A stretch of DNA of 50,704 nucleotides from Chrysophaeum taylorii (Eukaryota; Sar; Pelagophyceae; Pelagomonadales; Pelagomonadaceae): positions 1 to 50,704 of the forward strand of contig JAQMWT010000659.1 of assembly GCA_029834535.1 (NCBI GenBank), read 5' to 3'. Positions 1-8,751 of the stretch are shown here, piece after piece (positions within the stretch are counted from its first letter, which is position 1; each line of letters starts with the position of its first letter). The notes beneath the pieces are model-generated. The model searched no databases, had not been told where the DNA came from, and saw only the letters and a program-made list of their open reading frames with translations. The position numbers and the translations under genes are program-made.

Positions 1-2
1 GA

Positions 3-650
3 ACGCGCCTCGTCGCCTGCTGTTGCATGTCCTCGCTCCCGACGCCTCTAGCTCGGAGCCGCGAGTTGACACCCCAAAAAAAATACGCTTCCTTTTACGA
101 TAACCTCTCGCCGCACCTCAGGGCTGTCTTCGATAACGCCTCGTTTGCTCTCGACGCCGCCACCTCCCTCGACTTTACCGCGGCTCACAAAGGCTATGTG
201 GGCGAGTACTTCTCTCGCGTCCGCCGCTCCCACGTCCTCGCCGCCCTCCAGGCCGCGGGTCTCTCCGACTGCGGCGAGGCCGAAAGGAGACTCGTTGGCG
301 ACGAGGCCTACGCGGACCTCCTCTTTCAGTCGGACTTCGTCGTCAGTCCCCGGGGCAAGGGCCGCGCGTGCCACCGCGACTGGGAGGCCCTCGCCGCCGG
401 CGCCGTACCGATCCTCGACTACGACACCTCGAGCGCCATGGCGGCCTTGTACGACGGCCTCCCCGTGGTGCGGGTTAGGGATTGGCGCGATGTCACACCC
501 GCCTTTCTCCACGCCCAGCGCAGACGAATCCGCCGCCAAGTCCGCCGAGGCCAGATCGACATGAAGAAACTCTACGTCCCCTACTGGATCGGCCAGTTCA
601 CGAGCCACCTGGCCCCTCCTCCTCCTCCTCCTCCTCGAGGAGAAGGATGA
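3..650 (+). CDS. Glycosyltransferase-like protein, exostosin/GT47-type C-terminal part (5' partial)
   Basis: The frame is open from the left edge, so the gene probably starts outside the window; the first ATG is at 27. The protein has a block with the pattern of exostosin-like (GT47-related) glycosyltransferase ends: FVVSPRGKGRACHRDWEAL, then a GAVPIL segment, then LPVVRVRDWRDV. In that family this region belongs to the nucleotide-sugar binding half. The tail is a proline run (codons about 609-635) followed by RGEG and a TGA. A nucleotide-sugar transporter lies next to it, convergent, which fits a Golgi sugar-transfer role, although neighbours in eukaryotes need not be related. The family call rests on the motif alone and the acceptor and donor cannot be told. 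A different GT family with the same SPRG/WEAL layout is possible. Confidence 0.55.
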   Translation, partial: TRLVACCCMSSLPTPLARSRELTPQKKYASFYDNLSPHLRAVFDNASFALDAATSLDFTAAHKGYVGEYFSRVRRSHVLAALQAAGLSDCGEAERRLVGDEAYADLLFQSDFVVSPRGKGRACHRDWEALAAGAVPILDYDTSSAMAALYDGLPVVRVRDWRDVTPAFLHAQRRRIRRQVRRGQIDMKKLYVPYWIGQFTSHLAPPPPPPPRGEG

Positions 651-801
651 CTGTAAAAATCGAGGGGAAGGACGTGACTGTAAAAATCGAGGGGAAGGAC
701 GTGACTGTAAAAATCGAGGGGAAGGACGACAAAAAAAAATTCTCGTTTCCTCGTAGGAGGGAGGCACGCCCGGGGGGATCTCGATCTCGATCTCGATCTC
801 G
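651..801. repeat. 27-bp tandem triplet and GATCTC hexamer repeat
   Basis: A 27-bp unit beginning CTGTAAAAATCGAGGGGAAG occurs three times in a row (651-677, 678-704, 705-730) directly after the stop codon of the glycosyltransferase-like gene. It is followed at 777-801 by four copies of GATCTC. Both lie in the short convergent space before the transporter gene, where 3' UTRs would be. No function is visible. Confidence 0.85.
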
Positions 802-923
802 CCCCGCCGTGGGAACATAAGAAAAAAAACTCGTCGAGATGGATGGATGAGTGAATGATGGTGAGGACATAGCCGTCCAAGAAGAAACGAACAAGAGCCC
901 GGGCGGATATGTATGTCTTGGCG

Positions 924-2189
924 TCAGGAGACGGCGCAGCGTCTCGCGACGGCGGCCGCGACGAGGCGGTGCGAGGTGGGCTTGACGGGAGATGTAATGT
1001 CGGCGGGGGGCGGGGGGGGCGGCGATGAAGTGTCCGGCGCCTCCGCCGACGAGGGGAGCCTTTTGAGGATGGGCCCGTTGTCGGCGACGGGCATATCGAC
1101 AACGGAAGTCTCCGGCGCGACGACGCGGGTGTCCCCCCCGACGTCGGGAATCCCAAGGAGAAGGCGTTGTTGTTGGTGGTGATGTTGTTGAGCTTCTTCG
1201 TCGTCGTCGTCGTCGTTTTCGTCGTTTTCGCCGTCGTCGGTACGAACAGAAAAATTGAACTCCGTGGTTCTCATCGGAGCCTGCTTGTATTGGGAGGAGG
1301 CGGCGATGCATGCCACCAAAGCGCACATCCCCAAGGTCGAGGCATGCTTGTCGAGGAAGAGCGTCGCCAACAAGACTGTGCCGAGCTTGTTCGCGACGCC
1401 GATAAGCGTGTAGGTGGTCGCCGACACGAGCGACCGGCAGAGCCAACCGGCGTAGCCAATCGTAAAGGCGACGACCGTGCTCGCGCCCAGGACCGCCAGC
1501 TGCGAGAACGTCAGGCGCGCCAAATTGTCGGGAAGGTCGTCGAGTTCGCCGCGGACGGCGGCGAGCGAGACCAGCAAAGGGAGAGCGAGAACGTTCGTGA
1601 GAAAGACCGACTCCCAGACCGTCGTCTTCACGGATTTCGAGACCAGGTGCTTGCCAAAGGTCATCTCGAAGCACACGAGGCTCCAATAAATAAATGCCCA
1701 CGTGTAGCCCTCGAGACCCTCGACGACAAACTGGGCGTCGGTCGCGACGTACGCGACCGCGCTCGAAGCCGTCAGGCCGAGAGCGGTCGTCGAGCTGAAC
1801 GACGGGAGCGCGCGCCCGAGAAAGACAAAGTCGAGGACCGCCACGGCCAAAGGGGTCGAGGCGCGGAACACGATAACGGTCTCGACGTTGGACCGCCGCA
1901 GGGCCATCGCCGACGAGTAAATGCTCCCGACGAACCCGAAGACGTACGCCGCGAACAACCGGACCCGTCGCAAGTCGCCAACGCCGTCGATCTCGATCAC
2001 CCGCAACGCCCCCAGCACGAAGCACATGGTTGTCGAGAACGACACCTGGATCACCACGATGGCACCAGGTCGCAAATGCAGGTCCGACACCGCCACCTTG
2101 TTCAGGAACAGCAGGCTCGACGAGCACACGCAGTACAGGGCGACGGCGCCCGCAACCTCGCGCCGCGACTGCGATGCCTTCCCACTCAT
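924..2189 (-). CDS. Nucleotide-sugar transporter (GDP-mannose transporter-like, TPT/DMT superfamily)
   Basis: Multi-pass membrane protein that should exchange a nucleotide sugar for the nucleoside monophosphate across the Golgi membrane. Hydrophobic segments run from just after the start (VAGAVALYCVCSSSLLFLNK) through about ten helices. The late segment LVSATTYTLIGVANKLGTVL followed by LDKHAS matches the conserved region of VRG4/GONST-type GDP-mannose transporters. The C-terminal 110 residues are a soluble tail with an acidic run, a His/Gln run and a proline run, longer than usual for the family. The ORF is open upstream to 2312 but only through a TTG; the first ATG is at 2189, shortly before helix 1, and is taken as the start. 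Family assignment is strong; the substrate is inferred from similarity to the GDP-mannose group. Confidence 0.85.
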   Translation of the reverse strand: MSGKASQSRREVAGAVALYCVCSSSLLFLNKVAVSDLHLRPGAIVVIQVSFSTTMCFVLGALRVIEIDGVGDLRRVRLFAAYVFGFVGSIYSSAMALRRSNVETVIVFRASTPLAVAVLDFVFLGRALPSFSSTTALGLTASSAVAYVATDAQFVVEGLEGYTWAFIYWSLVCFEMTFGKHLVSKSVKTTVWESVFLTNVLALPLLVSLAAVRGELDDLPDNLARLTFSQLAVLGASTVVAFTIGYAGWLCRSLVSATTYTLIGVANKLGTVLLATLFLDKHASTLGMCALVACIAASSQYKQAPMRTTEFNFSVRTDDGENDENDDDDDEEAQQHHHQQQRLLLGIPDVGGDTRVVAPETSVVDMPVADNGPILKRLPSSAEAPDTSSPPPPPPADITSPVKPTSHRLVAAAVARRCAVS

Positions 2190-2345
2190 CGGCCGCGGCG
2201 ATCCCCGGGGGGACAACGGCCGCCGGCCCCGTTTCGTCGGCGCCAGCGCCAAACGCTTCACAAAGCGACCATCGCTCAGATTGCTTTTTGCTTCCTTTTT
2301 GGATGCAATCAATTGAATTCAGGGCTATGAGCCCGTTGTCGGGCT

Positions 2346-2390
2346 GGGCGGGGCGGGGCGGGGCGGGGCGGGGCGGGGCGGGGCGGGGCG
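2346..2390. repeat. (GGGCG)9 pentanucleotide array
   Basis: Nine perfect GGGCG units lie 157 bp upstream of the transporter ATG (gene on the minus strand). Runs of G every five bases on the + strand can form a G-quadruplex, and each unit is also a GC-box core. The position suits a promoter-proximal element, but a neutral microsatellite is equally possible. Confidence 0.8.
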
Positions 2391-3644
2391 TGGCAGTCAG
2401 TCTTACCCCCCGCTGCTCATCAAAGCCTCGAGATGGCCTAAAAATTTGAAACGAAAACTTGAAGTCGGACGGGCGCTGATTTGCCTAGCGCATGCACTGG
2501 GCCCGCAGTATTGGGAATTAAAGGCGCCGGAGCTGGGTCGTCGACACTCTAAGCAGGTGCGTCGGACGCACCCTCCACGGCGAGCGGTTTCCGCCTAATG
2601 AGAGGCGAAGGCCCAGTAGTTACTGAGTCGCGGAAGGCGCCTCTTTCCCCCAGGCCGAAGCTAGAGGAAATATGCGCCGAGGAGTACGTTTTCATCACGA
2701 ATCGTCGACATCGCGTCTGGCGCAGGCGTCGACGATTGTCGCGGCGATTTTGGTTGATCACACGCAGGTGTTCCTTCCTCGTGGTGGTGATGCTGTCACA
2801 GGAGACTAGCCGTCTTTCTTTCTCTTTTTTCTGAAGAAGAAGATGACGACGACGAAGCCAAAATTTTCATCGAGAGATCGAGGCCCGCGACGCGGACCTC
2901 CCGCCACTCGCCCGGCGACGTTAGGAAAGTCAACCAAAAGTCATCACCGGCGTTCGTCGAAGATCTTCAAGATTCGGAGGGAGTGTGAGCCGACGCGATC
3001 CTTTTTGGTTAGACGCACGCGCGTCTCGTAGGAGTAGTGGACCCCCTCGCGACCCATAGCAGTGCAGCATGAAGGCAGAATCATAAACCACCGCTCGGCA
3101 GCAGGAACCACAGAGTAGGAAGCCAGAATCAGCAGGAAGCAGCAGGAACCACAGAGTAGGAAGCCAGAATCACGAACAGCAGCAGCTCGCCGGTGTCCTC
3201 GGATGGATCGAGGTCATCACAATCTCAGGGAAGTTCGTGAAAATCAGCGACGTGGAACTTCTACGGCGCCGCTCGAACAAGTCCCGAGACAAAGAAGGGA
3301 TCATTCCACCGCTGTCATCTCCTTCAACGAGCCGGTTGTGTCGCACCAGCCACGATAGCAGATCGCCGTTGTTCACGGCAATTTCACAGTTCCTGAACGA
3401 TAGGTTCAGAAGAAGGCTCCGAGCAGCACCTTCTTCAATCGGCGCGCCGAGTGCCTGACAACAAGCAGAAGACGGGCACACATGGTATGCTGGTGAGTTT
3501 TCTATTGAAGACAACCGTCAATAATAAGCTTATTATAAGAGGTTGAAGATAAGTTGAAGGTTTCGCGCAAACAAGAAATAAATGAACCTCCTGTAATTCG
3601 CCAAACAGTCTGACGTCACGCCAAGGGAGAAGCTTTCTTTCACT
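2391..3644. other. Gene-poor stretch with a short direct repeat
   Basis: I see no convincing gene. Short ORFs on both strands lack the GC-rich third positions of the flanking genes. The only structure is a 34-bp direct repeat at 3098-3131 and 3139-3172, containing the core ACCACAGAGTAGGAAGCCAG. Confidence 0.6.
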
Positions 3645-4402
3645 ATGGACTGGAGACTGTTGTTGCTTAACAACGCCAGAGGCGGAGACGCTCCTCAAGG
3701 AAATCGTGGTGGTGTATTGCGGTCCCCGATGCCGCAATCAAGAAAAAACAGGAACCGCATGTTCAAGCGGTTGGCGGAGGGCGAGGCGAGTCGGGAGGAC
3801 GTCAGACAGAAACGGCTCAAGAAGATTTGTGTGGCGACGGAAACCGTCAACGAGATCAAGGCGAGGTCGACCGCCATGGCGCGCGAGACGGTGGCTATCG
3901 CGATCGAGGCGGCGGCCGACCTCCGCCGCAGCGTCGACGTTGAGCGTCTAATGGGCGCGAAAGCGAGCAAGCAGCGGAACAACCATAACTTGTCCGATAG
4001 CGACCAGAACACCGACGGGATCACGACGACCTGGGGCACAGCGACGACCGTGAAGGAGAGGCGGTCCCTCGATGACGAGGTCTCCCGCGACATCCTCGAC
4101 GAGGTGCGCGTTGCTTCGATCGCGCCGAGGCGACCGGCGCCACTTTGGCCGCGGAAGAGGCTAAGAGGGAGGCCTCAGCACCGCGAGTGGGCTCTCAGGT
4201 TCTCGTGAGATACGATCGCCTCAAGGCCGCAATGAGCCATGCGCGCGGCATGAACGACGAAAGCAACGACGACCGCAACTTTATGTTCGTTTCTAGGGTC
4301 GTGGGCAACGGCGACGAGCTGGGAACAGCGTTCCTTACAGAAATGCAAGACAGTCTCGCAAATTCGATCGCCAATTCGCTGAACTTATGTTTGAGTATGT
4401 GA
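3645..4402 (+). pseudogene. Unidentified charged ORF with a frame change; possibly decayed
   Basis: An ATG at 3645 opens 187 codons (to 4208) that are rich in Arg, Lys, Glu and Ala with helical character in the middle (ATETVNEIKARSTAMARETV). From about 4110 a second frame continues in the same style (AEATGATLAAEEAKREASAP) and ends at TGA 4402. The two frames read as one protein only if a frameshift or a small unrecognised intron lies near 4110-4145. No family is recognised. It sits alone in gene-poor DNA. It may be a pseudogene, a lineage-specific gene with an intron, or chance. Confidence 0.3.
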
Positions 4403-4907
4403 CGAGTCCTCCGAGTCATTTTCACATTACCAGTGCAGCGACGTACGTCGTCATCCGCGAGGATGTTGCGTATGAGCTTGTGATCGTGTTCGCAATACCA
4501 TATCCCCAGAAGCTAGCAGCAATCTCGGAGGAGTACCCGATCGCTCCACACCAGAGCCCGCTCACTGAGACGTTCTACAGTCCCAAGGAACACTTCTTCC
4601 GCACAGAACACAGCAACAAATGGCCAGCTATCGAGCCTCATCGGATTTCACACTCCTGAAAGTCACTCAAAGCCGATATTCAGCTTTCTGCAGCTTACTA
4701 AGACGCTGGCCGCATTGCGTGCTCCAGCACGATGCTCTCGGCTCTCCCTTCTCTTTGTCATCTATACGACGGACCAAAATAGCCAAGTCAACACTGCACG
4801 CTGAAAACACTACCGCTGCCTCTACGAATGATGAGGAGGCTGCGTGGTTCCCTTCGTTGATGCGCAGCTTGTGCCTTTAATCCTCGGCTATTCCACCTGT
4901 CACGGAG
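4403..4907. other. No feature seen
   Basis: AT-richer DNA with only short ORFs and no recognisable motif. Confidence 0.5.
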
Positions 4908-5041
4908 TATTTCCAGTGCCGCTGCTGGTCGACATCAAGGGGTCAGTCTCAACTAGTAACCATCCTAAAACTTGTATTTCCAGTTCCGCTGCTGGTCGAC
5001 AACAAGGTGACAGTCTCAACAAGTAACTATCCCAAAACTTC
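4908..5041. repeat. 67-bp tandem duplication
   Basis: Two copies of a 67-bp unit start at 4908 and 4975; both begin TATTTCCAGT and contain CCGCTGCTGGTCGACA near the start and CTAAAACTT or CCAAAACTT at the end. They differ at several positions, so the duplication is not recent. Confidence 0.8.
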
Positions 5042-5389
5042 TCCGCAACCGAGCATACTGATCTCCGAGTCTTTAGGAGCCGGGATTACCAAGGAGACCA
5101 CGGCAAAAGACGCGCCGTATCCGCTGTTTCTGATGCCCCATTAAACTGAATGTCGGGGGCTTCTTCTCGAAGCTCCTGTGGATTTCCGGCGACTCGCGCG
5201 TGACCTCGTGACCTCGTGAATGTGGATTACAATAGAGAATGAGACCAACAGACACGCAGTGATGAAGGTTCTTGCCTTGTTACCTGGTTAAGATCCTCCT
5301 TAGTATCAAGGCACAGTTACCGAACCTGCTCCTGACAAGTGGACGATTCTAGATCACTTGCTCACGTAGCTTCAACGCGTGTTTATCAG

Positions 5390-6055
5390 CTTGGGCAAAC
5401 CAACCATGCCAACCAAGCCAACCTGGTCACCCAGTTACGCCGACCAAGCCTGACAAGCCAAGCCAAACAAGTCGAGCATCTTCCGACCAAACCGCCTACC
5501 TATGCTGCCCAGGCCATCCAAGCCAAGCGAACCAAGCTAGGCCGACGAAGCCAAGCAAATCGACTTAGCTTCTTCCGGCCCAGCCTCCCGTTTGTGCCAA
5601 CCAAACCAAGCCGCCGACAAGACCAAGCCTCACATTCCAACCTAGATTCCACAGGCGGCGACCAAGCCATCCAACAATTCAACCACGCGAATCGAATCAA
5701 TTAAGGACGACGACGACGACCATGCTAGCCAAGCCGACGGTGCCTGCCTCTTCCGACGACCAAGCAACCACAAGCTATAATAACCAGGCCAAGCCGAGCA
5801 TGGCGACCAAGCGAAACAACCGAGCCAGACCGGCCTTGCCGTTCGTTCGCAGTAAGGAGGAGTCCACCTAGCCGTTGACTCTTCGCCACTTGGAGCGAGC
5901 GAAAAAAAAGCCAAACCGACGACAACGGGAAGGCCAATCGAGCCGACGACGACGTCGACATAGCCTTCGACCGACGCGGCGCGCCAACCAAGGCCATTAT
6001 TCAGACCAAACCCCAAGAAGCGCCGAAAGAGACGACAACAATCGAATCGTCTCGG
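5390..6055. repeat. Degenerate CCAAGC/CCAACC-rich low-complexity tract
   Basis: For more than 600 bp the + strand keeps returning to variants of AACCAAGCC, ACCAAACC and GCCAAGC at irregular 8-20 bp spacing. This creates open frames on both strands with biased residues (Gln/Ala/Asn/Lys on plus, Trp/Leu/Gly on minus). The pattern is that of a decayed simple satellite rather than a gene. It ends just before the stop codon of the bestrophin-like gene. Confidence 0.6.
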
Positions 6056-6073
6056 CCTAAAAAAAAGCGAAGG

Positions 6074-7234
6074 TCAGGGTTGGGCTTGTTCGTCGACCCC
6101 GGCGCCTCTTAGGCCGAGGTCGGCGAGGAGCGGGGCGAGGGCATCGTGGTGGTCCTGGACGTTGAGGACGTCCTTCGCGATGCGGCTCGCGTACTTTTCG
6201 AGCGGGAGGTCGAGGCCGATGTCCTCGGAATCGGTCCCGAAGGGCTCCTCGATGATCTTGCCGATTTCCTCGAGGGCGAAGAGGGCCCAGGAGAGAATGA
6301 TAACGAAGGGGAGCACCACGAAGGGTGGCTCGAGATTCGCAAAGGTGAGGGGAAGCGCGAGGGCCCAGATCGAGAGGAGGCGCGAGGTGTGTCGCGTGTA
6401 GCTCGGCGGGACGGGCGTGACGACGATCTTCTCGGCGTTGCTGAGGGAGCGGCCGAGGCGGTCGAGGTGGGCCTCGTAGTTTGCGATGGCGAACTCGCCG
6501 TCGTCGAAGAGGCCGCGGCGGAGTCTGTCGGAGCGGAGATCGCGCTGTAATATAGCGAGGACGTCGATGATCGCGAGCGGTAGATTTTCGTCGACGGCCG
6601 AGACCTTGGCGAGCCAGAGGCCAGGACTCTGCGGTGTGTCGAGGGTCTCAAAAAAGACCCCCAGAAGCTTCTCGAGGTCCCGACGGGTCGAGGGGTCGTC
6701 GAGTTCGCTGCGGAGATGGTGGATCAACGTCGCCGGGTAGAGAGCGGTTAGTCCGAGGGCAACCTTGGAGACGTCGTCGAGGGCGTCCGAGGAGCGCCAC
6801 GTGACAATCGACCGCTTGAGCCCGCGGCACGAGCTCCAGACGTCGCTCCAGACGTCGCGGCCGTTCCAGAACCGGTCGTAGCTCTGCGACGTCCGGAACG
6901 CCAACAGCAGCGAGATCGCCGTGCCAAGGACCTGCAGAGGGGTCGGGCTCACGACCGGCAGCGACCCCGGCGCAACTTCGTTCGCGTACAACACGGCCGC
7001 GGCCCACGCGGTCGTTGCGGTCACGTGCGACCCGACGCGCCGGAGAATGCGCGACCTCGGAATCGACATCAAGTTGTCCAGCCACGCGTCCGATCGCAAC
7101 TTAGGTCCCTCGGTCACCAAGATCGGGCTCGGCTCCCTGAGCTCCTCGAGCACCGACCGCAGCTCCATTCGCCGCTCCCACGACGGCGGCACGAACGCGG
7201 CCGCGGATGCGACCAACGCCAGTCGTCGAATCAT
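6074..7234 (-). CDS. Bestrophin-family anion channel, probably plastid/thylakoid
   Basis: 386-residue protein of the bestrophin/UPF0187 family, which form pentameric chloride or bicarbonate channels. Diagnostic segments: AFRTSQSYDRFWNGRDVW after the first membrane pair, PPSYTRHTSR, and EEIGKIIEEPFG near the end of the channel core. The length suits thylakoid VCCN1/BST-type proteins, not the longer animal ones. The N-terminus MIRRLALVASAAAFVPPS is a signal peptide ending in an ASAFAP-like junction with Phe at the predicted +1, as for proteins entering a secondary plastid. In plants VCCN1 tunes the proton-motive force; in Chlamydomonas BST proteins carry bicarbonate; either role would be inferred here. 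The start is an ATG at 7234 with no in-frame ATG upstream. Confidence 0.88.
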   Translation of the reverse strand: MIRRLALVASAAAFVPPSWERRMELRSVLEELREPSPILVTEGPKLRSDAWLDNLMSIPRSRILRRVGSHVTATTAWAAAVLYANEVAPGSLPVVSPTPLQVLGTAISLLLAFRTSQSYDRFWNGRDVWSDVWSSCRGLKRSIVTWRSSDALDDVSKVALGLTALYPATLIHHLRSELDDPSTRRDLEKLLGVFFETLDTPQSPGLWLAKVSAVDENLPLAIIDVLAILQRDLRSDRLRRGLFDDGEFAIANYEAHLDRLGRSLSNAEKIVVTPVPPSYTRHTSRLLSIWALALPLTFANLEPPFVVLPFVIILSWALFALEEIGKIIEEPFGTDSEDIGLDLPLEKYASRIAKDVLNVQDHHDALAPLLADLGLRGAGVDEQAQP

Positions 7235-7638
7235 TATTACTACGTAGGGTCCGAGGATGGTGGTAAGTGTTGTTCTTCAACTTTTGACGTTTTTGTTGCA
7301 CTGAAACTCGAGTGCGTCACTATAACATCATTCAACGGTTAGTTAGTTACCCTTTTCGTTGAAAGGTGGCTCTCGCCACCAACAACGTCACCGGCCTTTT
7401 CCGCGATTTGAAAATGAAGGAGTGTGCACGCAGTTGTTGTTGTTGTTGTTGTTGAGAAACAATATTATCACGCCCCCGACGACGTCGCCAAGTCTCAATA
7501 AATTAAATGATGAAAACGTCGTGCATTCTTATTTATTTAGTTCACCCCCTCGAGTCGAGACTCGAGGCATTTGTTGGTACGACTCCGAGCGAGCGAGGTG
7601 AAAAAGACAGGAATCATCATTGTGTGTGCAGCTCGGTC
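7235..7638. other. Intergenic, contains a GTT microsatellite
   Basis: No gene seen. A (GTT)n run lies around 7434-7455. The left part is the promoter side of the bestrophin-like gene and the right part is the 3' side of the repeat protein gene. Confidence 0.6.
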
Positions 7639-8751
7639 CTAGACGACGATGGGCGTATATTCGACGCTGCTGGAGCGAGTCCGGTCGAGGACGACCGGGT
7701 TGCCGGAGTCGTCGATGCGCAGGCGCTTTTCCGGGGGGTGCTGCTCGGAGAGAATCGTGTTCGCGAAGAGGAAATTGTCGGGGTGGTCTTGGTGCGCGAG
7801 ACGAGACCGGAGGAGGTAGTTCTGGGCCTCGAGGTCGCGGAGCTTGGTCCGGGTGAGGTGGTCGCGGTTGACGAGGTCGGAGAGAGCGGCGCGGAGGTTG
7901 GCGGCCTCCTCCCGCAGGCCGAGGACGCGGTTCTCGGCCGCGGCCAGGCTGTGCTCGAGGGTGGCGATAGAGCGGCGGAGCTCGTCCTCGAGGCGCGAGT
8001 CCTGGCGGAGGTCGACGCAGTCCCCGATGAGGGGTCTCGCATTAGTCGGGAATGGGAAGAAATCGACCGATGTGTTGTCGTCTTCGTCTTCTTTTTTTGT
8101 TGAATCGTCGCGAGTTGGCTCGGCGGCGGCGAGGACGTCGGCGTCCTTTCTCAAAAAGGGCGCGACGAAGCGAAGGGCGGCCGCGTTTGATCCGACAGCG
8201 CGGAGCACGAAGCCCTTGTCTTGCTTGAGGGTTTCGGATGCGTGGCGAAGGGCGGCGGCCGTCTCGTTTACGGCGACGAGGACAATCTCGGGATCTTTGC
8301 GGAGCTCGGGGGAGGCATATTTGAGGGCCCAGCCCGCCTGCGCGACGGCCACCCTCACCACGTCGCGATTCCCCTTCAGCGCTTCCGAGGCGTGCTCGAG
8401 GGCCCAGCCGTCTTGAGCGACCGCGGCCGTCGCTATCTCCGAGTCGTTCTTGAGGTCGTCCGAGGCGTGGCAGAGCGCGGCGCCTTGGCGGCGCACCGCC
8501 AGCAAAACCACATCGCGGTCCGCCTGGAGCTCCTTCGAGGCGTGGTAGAGGGCCGTTCCTGCCGACCGGACCGCGGATTCGACTACGCTCTTGTCTCGCC
8601 TACGCTCCGCCGACGCGTGCTCGAGGGCCAGCCCGTTTTGCTTGACGGCCGCGAGCACGATCTCGGGGTCGTGCTGGAGGTGTGCGGCGGCGTGCCGCAG
8701 CATCTCTCCATTTCGCCGCACGGCCCCTAAAACCTCCGACCGCGTGTCCAT
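7639..8751 (-). CDS. DUF4116-like 25-residue repeat protein with C-terminal coiled coil
   Basis: 370 residues. The first ~200 are eight back-to-back 25-residue repeats with the pattern D-x-x-[VI]-V-x-x-AV-x-x-x-G-x-AL-x-[HY]-AS-x-x-L-x-x. Examples are DRDVVLLAVRRQGAALCHAS and NRDVVRVAVAQAGWALKYAS. This matches the DUF4116 repeat type (function unknown). A linker with an acidic Lys/Glu/Asp patch follows, then a heptad-like coiled coil (EDELRRSIATLEHSLAAAEN to about LRDLEAQNYLLRSRL) and a short basic/Ser tail. The repeats probably stack as a helical scaffold and the coiled coil would dimerise; that is inference from sequence only. Start is the ATG at 8751; no leader peptide is visible, so a cytosolic or nuclear site is likely. 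Confidence 0.75.
   Translation of the reverse strand: MDTRSEVLGAVRRNGEMLRHAAAHLQHDPEIVLAAVKQNGLALEHASAERRRDKSVVESAVRSAGTALYHASKELQADRDVVLLAVRRQGAALCHASDDLKNDSEIATAAVAQDGWALEHASEALKGNRDVVRVAVAQAGWALKYASPELRKDPEIVLVAVNETAAALRHASETLKQDKGFVLRAVGSNAAALRFVAPFLRKDADVLAAAEPTRDDSTKKEDEDDNTSVDFFPFPTNARPLIGDCVDLRQDSRLEDELRRSIATLEHSLAAAENRVLGLREEAANLRAALSDLVNRDHLTRTKLRDLEAQNYLLRSRLAHQDHPDNFLFANTILSEQHPPEKRLRIDDSGNPVVLDRTRSSSVEYTPIVV

Noticed and set aside
598..2330. Long frames overlapping the sugar transporter on both strands (509 and 387 codons)
   Set aside because: Antisense or phase shadows with Arg/His/Gly-rich text; the transporter frame has clear membrane helices.
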